A stretch of DNA of 8,909 nucleotides from assembly GCA_900557175.1 (NCBI GenBank), contig USSL01000057.1, positions 1 to 8,909 of the forward strand, in the 5' to 3' direction. Below, piece by piece: positions 5,224-8,909 of the stretch; position 1 is the first letter of the stretch, and the number at the start of each line of letters is the position of its first letter. Both the position numbers and the translations under genes were made by a program. The notes under the pieces are model-generated. The model searched no databases. It worked only from the letters and a program-made list of their open reading frames with translations, and was not told the DNA's origin. The DNA is from an uncultured Eubacteriales bacterium (lineage in GTDB: Bacteria > Bacillota > Clostridia > Lachnospirales > Lachnospiraceae).

Positions 5224-6552
5224 TTATTTCTTCTTTTGCAGTGCCATAAGACTTCCTGCCAGATAAAGGGAGCCTGTACAAAAAAGTCTGCCGCCCTGTA
5301 TCCAGCCTGCTGCCCGCTCAAGCGCTTCTTTAATATTATATGTGCCCTCAATCCGTCCATGCCAGTTTTCTTTAAAAATTTGTTCGACTAAATCTACAGA
5401 CGTTTGCCGCTCACTCTCGATTGCCGTCACCATAACACCGGCCAGCCTTTGAAGACTGCATAGCCTTCGGATCATTTCTGTGTAATCTTTATCTTCTGCC
5501 ACGGCAAATAACAGATACACCGGCTTATCCGAAAAACTGTATTCAATACTCTCACAAAATGCCTTAATTCCCGCTTCATTATGGGCGCCGTCAATATAAA
5601 TATCCGGTGCAGCCATTTCAAACCGTCCGCTCCAGCGCACTTTTGACAATGCTTTTAAAATAACAGCATAAAAACTGTCCTCTGACGCCGGATATTGATA
5701 TGAAAATCTGCCTGCACGCCAAAGCATTTCCATGCCGCGCAGCGCCAATGCACTGTTCATTGCCTGATAACGTGCCGGTGTCGGAAGCACCACAGAAAGC
5801 TTTCTACCGTCAAAAAGTGCCGGAATCGTATATCTTAAGCTTTCTTTATCTGACACAAAATCCCCTATATCCTGCTGTGTTACCGCCGTACAGGCGCACC
5901 CAAGGGCTGCTGCCCGCTCTGATAAAACACAAACCGCCTCCGGCTGTGATGTTCCGTCAAAAATCACAGGGCAGCCGTCCTTCATAATTCCTGCTTTTTC
6001 ACCGGCAATCTTATCAATTGTATGACCAAGATACTGCATGTGATCAAAACCAATGGAAGTAATGACTGTCAGTGCCGGCTTTGCCACGACATTTGTCGCA
6101 TCCAGCCGTCCGCCAAGTCCCGTCTCCACGACAGCAATATCAATATGGTTTTCGCGAAACCAAAGCATTGCCATCAAATAAATAAATTCAAAAAAAGTCG
6201 GATGCACACCGCCCTCTTTCATCCACGCATCTATTTTCTCTTTTACGGTAAAAAAAATACGGATAAAATCTCCGTCACTGATATCTTCACCATTAATTTT
6301 CATTCGCTCATTGATACGCACAAGATGCGGTGATGTAAACAGCCCGACCTTAAGGCGGCACGCCCTAAGCATCCCTGCCATATAAGCACTGACTGAACCC
6401 TTGCCATTTGTCCCCGCAATGTGAACGTAAGTAAAATCATTCTCCGGATGCTCAAACAGCGCCATAATCTGCGCTGTCTGAATCATCCCGCCTTTTTTAG
6501 TAAATTTAGGAATACTATATATATAATCTACGATTTTATCCATCTGTGTCAT
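5224..6552 (-). CDS. folC: Bifunctional folylpolyglutamate synthase / dihydrofolate synthase
   Basis: 442 aa, normal for FolC (about 420-440). It is a cytoplasmic Mur-ligase-family enzyme that adds glutamate to folates using ATP and may also make dihydrofolate from dihydropteroate. Motifs are the P-loop AGTNGKGS (46-53), TSPHL (73-77), VETGLGGRLDATN (142-154), SIGFDHMQYLG (166-176), AGEKAGI (183-189, with Lys186 the likely carbamylated lysine) and, in the C-terminal domain, SGRFE and YIDGAHNEAG. I chose the ATG at 6550-6552 because AAGGA lies 8 nt upstream and the product begins like typical FolC. An ATG at 6577-6579 would give nine extra residues and a 4-nt overlap with the upstream gene but has no visible ribosome site. 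Whether both enzyme activities are present cannot be read from the sequence. Confidence 0.96.
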   Translation of the reverse strand: MTQMDKIVDYIYSIPKFTKKGGMIQTAQIMALFEHPENDFTYVHIAGTNGKGSVSAYMAGMLRACRLKVGLFTSPHLVRINERMKINGEDISDGDFIRIFFTVKEKIDAWMKEGGVHPTFFEFIYLMAMLWFRENHIDIAVVETGLGGRLDATNVVAKPALTVITSIGFDHMQYLGHTIDKIAGEKAGIMKDGCPVIFDGTSQPEAVCVLSERAAALGCACTAVTQQDIGDFVSDKESLRYTIPALFDGRKLSVVLPTPARYQAMNSALALRGMEMLWRAGRFSYQYPASEDSFYAVILKALSKVRWSGRFEMAAPDIYIDGAHNEAGIKAFCESIEYSFSDKPVYLLFAVAEDKDYTEMIRRLCSLQRLAGVMVTAIESERQTSVDLVEQIFKENWHGRIEGTYNIKEALERAAGWIQGGRLFCTGSLYLAGSLMALQKKK

Positions 6553-6560
6553 CTGTGAAA

Positions 6561-6565
6561 TCCTT
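6561..6565 (-). promoter_or_regulatory. Ribosome binding site deciding the folC start
   Basis: AAGGA on the minus strand, 8 nt before the ATG at 6550-6552. The alternative ATG at 6577-6579 has only AACACCAGTGACAAC before it, with no Shine-Dalgarno sequence. Confidence 0.7.
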
Positions 6566-6575
6566 CTGTCTGTCA

Positions 6576-7148
6576 TCATGTTGTCACTGGTGTTTTTTGC
6601 TTTCCCTGCATCAAATCAAGCAGTGCTCCAATCACCTCTCCGCAAATCTGCACAATATGCCTGCAGTCACTCTGAACGTTCTGAATATGCTCCGTATAAG
6701 TATCATGCGCCTTTCGGATAAAATCACATATACTCGGAATGCTGTTTAATTCCTCACTGTGCTCCATCGGCATATCGACATCAACACTGCATATAAAACT
6801 TCTGAGTTCATGCTTCAGCTCTTTTTCATAAATCACATGATCTTTCAGTGAGCCTTCATACTCCTTATTGTGCGGAAATGTAAAATAATCTGCAATATAA
6901 TGTGTAATAACCCCTAAGTCCTTTGTCCGGCTTAACGTCAGTCCTTTACTGCTGTCATAAGTATCGACAACCTTATTCATCTTTTTTTCAAGAATATCAA
7001 AGGTCTGATTAATTTCATGCTTTTTTGTAATAAATGACGGCACCAAATCCGGCACAATGCTTCCCATTTTGAAAACTGCTCTATGTCTGATTTCCGTCTC
7101 ATGACCTGTTATATAGCCTGCCAACGAAACATGAGATTTTTTTCTCAA
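6576..7148 (-). CDS. Zinc-dependent phospholipase C family protein
   Basis: 190 aa. The metal-ligand spacing of bacterial zinc-dependent phospholipase C (B. cereus PLC: His118, Asp122, His128, then His142 and Glu146) is echoed by His83-x3-Asp87-x5-His93 in HYIADYFTFPHNKEY and by His104-x3-Glu108. His6, Asp34 (GSIVPD) and His44 may supply further ligands. Unlike the secreted enzymes it has no signal peptide and is short, so a cytoplasmic role is likely and the substrate is unknown. Enzyme activity is an inference. The start codon is TTG (7146-7148), supported by AGAGGTG six nt upstream. The stop lies 23 nt before the preferred folC start, so the two genes are probably co-transcribed. Confidence 0.78.
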   Translation of the reverse strand: MRKKSHVSLAGYITGHETEIRHRAVFKMGSIVPDLVPSFITKKHEINQTFDILEKKMNKVVDTYDSSKGLTLSRTKDLGVITHYIADYFTFPHNKEYEGSLKDHVIYEKELKHELRSFICSVDVDMPMEHSEELNSIPSICDFIRKAHDTYTEHIQNVQSDCRHIVQICGEVIGALLDLMQGKQKTPVTT

Positions 7149-7154
7149 TTTCTA

Positions 7155-7161
7155 CACCTCT
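7155..7161 (-). promoter_or_regulatory. Ribosome binding site supporting a TTG start
   Basis: AGAGGTG on the minus strand, separated by TAGAAA from the TTG at 7146-7148 of the phospholipase-like gene. A small hairpin (7174-7178 with 7183-7187) lies just upstream in the same 5' untranslated region. Confidence 0.8.
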
Positions 7162-7216
7162 TTAATACTCTCTCCGTCCATAGACGGCAAATATCCGTTA
7201 GTTGCATCTAATACAA

Positions 7217-7244
7217 ATTATACACCTGTTTTAAATTTTTGCAA
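7217..7244 (-). promoter_or_regulatory. Promoter for the phospholipase-like gene and folC
   Basis: On the minus strand TTGCAA (7239-7244), 16 bp and a perfect TATAAT (7217-7222). An overlapping TTGACT (7244-7249) is too far away (21 bp) to be the -35 box. Expected start near 7210, leaving about a 60-nt leader. Confidence 0.65.
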
Positions 7245-7285
7245 GTCAAATTCTTTTGGTAATCCTGACGGCGTTTAGTGCATAC

Positions 7286-7314
7286 TTGACAACAATCATG
7301 ACTTCATATAAAAT
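7286..7314 (+). promoter_or_regulatory. Promoter for the CNNM/CorC-type gene
   Basis: TTGACA (7286-7291), 17 bp, TAAAAT (7309-7314): near-perfect sigma-A, with the same boxes as rrn P2. Expected start near 7321. The leader of about 64 nt contains a 6-bp inverted repeat (CGGGAC 7323-7328, GTCCCG 7341-7346). It is too short and simple to match a known magnesium riboswitch. Confidence 0.82.
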
Positions 7315-7370
7315 AATGCCATCGGGACTGCATCGGTTCTGTCCCGTAATTATACTATATTTTATATAAT

Positions 7371-7375
7371 AGGAG
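7371..7375 (+). promoter_or_regulatory. Ribosome binding site deciding a TTG start
   Basis: AGGAG directly abuts the in-frame ATG at 7376, leaving no spacer, but stands 9 nt before the in-frame TTG at 7385. The TTG is therefore the better start. Confidence 0.8.
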
Positions 7376-7384
7376 ATGATTTAT

Positions 7385-8686
7385 TTGGACCCCAGTGCGG
7401 CCCCGCAAATTATTGCAATTTTTATTTTAATTCTTTTATCGGCATTTTTCTCATCCGCAGAAACTGCCCTGACAACGGTAAATAAGATACGTCTTAAGAC
7501 GCTCGTTGACGAGGGGAATAAGACCGCAGGCATCGTTATGAAACTTATTGAAAATCCCGGAAAGCTTTTAAGTACGATTCTTATCGGAAATAATATTGTC
7601 AATCTTTCCGCTTCTTCATTAAGTACGGTCACAGCTACAGATCTTTGTGTCAGTGCCGGTTACCCGATCCCGGTATCAACCGCTGTCGGTATTGCCACAG
7701 GTATTCTGACACTGCTCGTTTTACTGTTTGGCGAAATTATTCCTAAAACTTTGGCGACAAGATATTCTGAGCAGCTTTCTTTTAAGTATGCAAGAATCAT
7801 TTACATGCTGACCGTGATTCTGACACCTTTGATTTTTATCATCAACCTGATGTCCAACGGTATCTTAAAGCTTTTAGGTGCGGATAAGAATGCAAAGACG
7901 ACAATGACTGAAAATGAGCTTCTTACGATTATCGATGTCAGTCACGAGGAGGGTGTTATCGAGCAGGAAGAACACGAGATGATTACAAACGTTGTCGATT
8001 TCGGTGATTCCCGTGCAAAAGATGTCATGGTTCCCCGAATTGATATTTTGTTTGCTTCTGTAGACTCTACATACGAGGAACTTACCCAGCTATTTAAAAC
8101 TGAGAAATATTCACGTATCCCGGTCTATGAAGATTCAAAAGATAATGTCATCGGTATTGTCAACTTAAAAGATTTATTTTGCTATGATAAGCGTCCTGAA
8201 GACTTTGTTCTCAAAGATTTCCTGCGTGAGCCTTTTTTCACGTACGAATATCAGAAAACATCTGAACTTATGGTAACGATGCGCGACCAGTCCTTTAACA
8301 TTGCCATTGTCCTTGACGAATACGGTGCTACTGCCGGACTGATTACACTGGAAGATTTATTGGAAGAAATTGTCGGGGAGATTCGTGATGAATACGACGA
8401 AGACGAAGACGACGAAATTAAGAAAATTTCAGATGATGAATATATTGTCGATGGCGTTTCAAAATTAGATGATATTAACGATGTTCTCGGAACAAAATTC
8501 GATTCTGACGATTACGATTCCATTGCCGGACATATGATTAATGAACTTGAACATATTCCGACCGAGGGTGAATACATTGATTTGGATGGTTTCAGATTCA
8601 AAATTGAAAAGATGGAAAAAAACAGAATTGACACGATCCACATTTACCGGCTTGATCAACCGGCAGATGAATCCGAAGACAATTAA
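7385..8686 (+). CDS. CNNM/CorC (hemolysin-like) CBS-domain membrane transporter
   Basis: 433 aa from the TTG at 7385. Domain order is typical: a DUF21/CNNM membrane domain (about 1-175, with hydrophobic segments near 8-28, 62-80, 98-119 and 136-162, and the conserved SAFFSSAETALT at 19-30 and GEIIPKTLATRYS at 116-128), paired CBS domains (first from VMVPR at 214-218, second ending in DEYGATAGLITLEDLLEEIVGEI at 311-333), an acidic linker (334-345) and a CorC_HlyC domain (about 346-425). Relatives export magnesium or cobalt, or confer magnesium resistance; the old name hemolysin C is misleading. Substrate is not readable here. The product then begins MDPSAAPQII, like many relatives. It is monocistronic with its own promoter and terminator. 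Confidence 0.93.
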   Translation: MDPSAAPQIIAIFILILLSAFFSSAETALTTVNKIRLKTLVDEGNKTAGIVMKLIENPGKLLSTILIGNNIVNLSASSLSTVTATDLCVSAGYPIPVSTAVGIATGILTLLVLLFGEIIPKTLATRYSEQLSFKYARIIYMLTVILTPLIFIINLMSNGILKLLGADKNAKTTMTENELLTIIDVSHEEGVIEQEEHEMITNVVDFGDSRAKDVMVPRIDILFASVDSTYEELTQLFKTEKYSRIPVYEDSKDNVIGIVNLKDLFCYDKRPEDFVLKDFLREPFFTYEYQKTSELMVTMRDQSFNIAIVLDEYGATAGLITLEDLLEEIVGEIRDEYDEDEDDEIKKISDDEYIVDGVSKLDDINDVLGTKFDSDDYDSIAGHMINELEHIPTEGEYIDLDGFRFKIEKMEKNRIDTIHIYRLDQPADESEDN

Positions 8687-8693
8687 AATATAT

Positions 8694-8728
8694 AGCTCTG
8701 TGCTGCGGTGCAGAGCTTTTTGTTTTTT
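8694..8728 (+). terminator. Intrinsic terminator after the CNNM/CorC-type gene
   Basis: AGCTCTG (8694-8700) pairs with CAGAGCT (8711-8717), extended inward by G-U pairs and a C-G pair around a TGCG loop. TTTT, then TGTTTTTT follows. It starts 8 bases after the stop codon. Confidence 0.93.
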
Positions 8729-8909
8729 ACGAGATAAAGTTTTGGAAAAATATCCAATATTTTTATCTGCTGCAAAAGCTTTGTCATAACAAAACAAAAT
8801 GAGGGAACCGCCAAATTAAGATAAACATCTTTTTCTTTAACGATTCCCTCACTGCTGAACTGGTTCAATCATTCCTGAATTTCCCTTTCATTTGTAATTT
8901 TCATCAATG
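8729..8909. other. Right-edge intergenic DNA without a confident gene
   Basis: No reading frame here has a ribosome site, coding-like composition or recognisable product. There is a nested imperfect hairpin at 8732-8768 (AGATAAA with TTTATCT, inner TTGGA with TCCAA) and the larger stem at 8800-8851 listed separately. On the minus strand, short open ends (a stop at 8888-8890 in one frame, at 8869-8871 in another) could be the C-terminus of a gene entering from the right, but too little is visible to choose. Confidence 0.6.
8789..8851 (-). terminator. Candidate terminator for a minus-strand gene beyond the right edge
   Basis: TGAGGGAA (minus strand from 8851) pairs with TTCCCTCA (ending at 8800) as an 8-bp stem. 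It continues with two more pairs after a mismatch and has an A-rich loop of about 30 nt. TTTTGTTTTG follows on the minus strand only. This polarity suggests a terminator for a gene lying to the right. The long loop makes the call moderate. Confidence 0.5.

Noticed and set aside
7365..7370. TATAAT just before the CNNM/CorC-type gene as a promoter -10 box
   Set aside because: It has no -35 box at 16-18 bp and would start transcription at the ribosome site. The TTGACA-N17-TAAAAT pair upstream is far better.
7320..7384. Magnesium riboswitch (M-box) upstream of the CNNM/CorC-type gene
   Set aside because: The leader is only about 64 nt with one 6-bp hairpin, far smaller than an M-box, and I see no transcription terminator in it.
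8541..8868. Short overlapping open frames on both strands near the right edge
   Set aside because: They cross the end of the CNNM/CorC-type gene and its terminator, lack ribosome sites and have no recognisable products. A minus-strand frame continuing through the TGA at 8869-8871 was considered as a decayed gene, but 40 bases are not enough evidence.

Overview
The window looks like chromosomal DNA of an endospore-forming Clostridia species, most likely a Lachnospiraceae-type (Clostridium cluster XIVa) bacterium. The evidence is the 16S rRNA 5' end at the left edge (complement strand, reading ...GGCGGCGTGCCTAACACAT), the complete spoIIA-spoVA sporulation cluster, AT-rich intergenic DNA and strong AGGAGG-type ribosome binding sites. 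The taxonomic call is an inference from gene content and about 50 bases of 16S.

Layout, left to right. Bases 1-56 are the first bases of a 16S rRNA gene on the minus strand. Bases 57-745 hold its promoter and leader region: three tandem TTGACA promoters spaced 92 and 95 bp apart, each behind an A-rich tract, then a leader of about 430 nt full of small stable hairpins. A 12-bp inverted repeat (759-801) separates this from the sporulation operon. Bases 816-5127, all minus strand and transcribed right to left, carry spoIIAA-spoIIAB-sigF-spoVAA-spoVAB-spoVAC-spoVAD. A sequence matching the classical sigma-G promoter (TGAATA-N17-CATACTA) lies between sigF and spoVAA. A good intrinsic terminator (5178-5210) separates this operon from the preceding minus-strand pair, folC (5224-6552) and a zinc-dependent phospholipase C-like gene (6576-7148, TTG start). 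An intergenic region with two divergent promoters leads to a plus-strand CNNM/CorC-type membrane protein with CBS domains (7385-8686, TTG start) that ends in its own terminator. The last 180 bases hold no confident gene, only hairpins, one of which looks like a terminator for a minus-strand gene beyond the right edge.

How the genes work together. SpoIIAA, SpoIIAB and sigma F form the partner-switching module that activates forespore transcription. SpoVAA-AD belong to the system that moves dipicolinic acid into the forespore and out during germination. The spoIIA-spoVA adjacency matches the arrangement known from Bacillus subtilis. The usual next gene, spoVAE, is absent here and the rRNA operon begins instead. 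FolC (folate polyglutamylation) and the CNNM-type protein are housekeeping neighbours. I see no mobile element, CRISPR array, tRNA or clearly new multi-gene system. The most interesting signals are regulatory (the sigma-G site, the tandem rrn promoters, the hairpin-rich leader), the truncated spoVA set, and a cytoplasmic-looking protein that keeps the metal-ligand spacing of secreted zinc phospholipases C.
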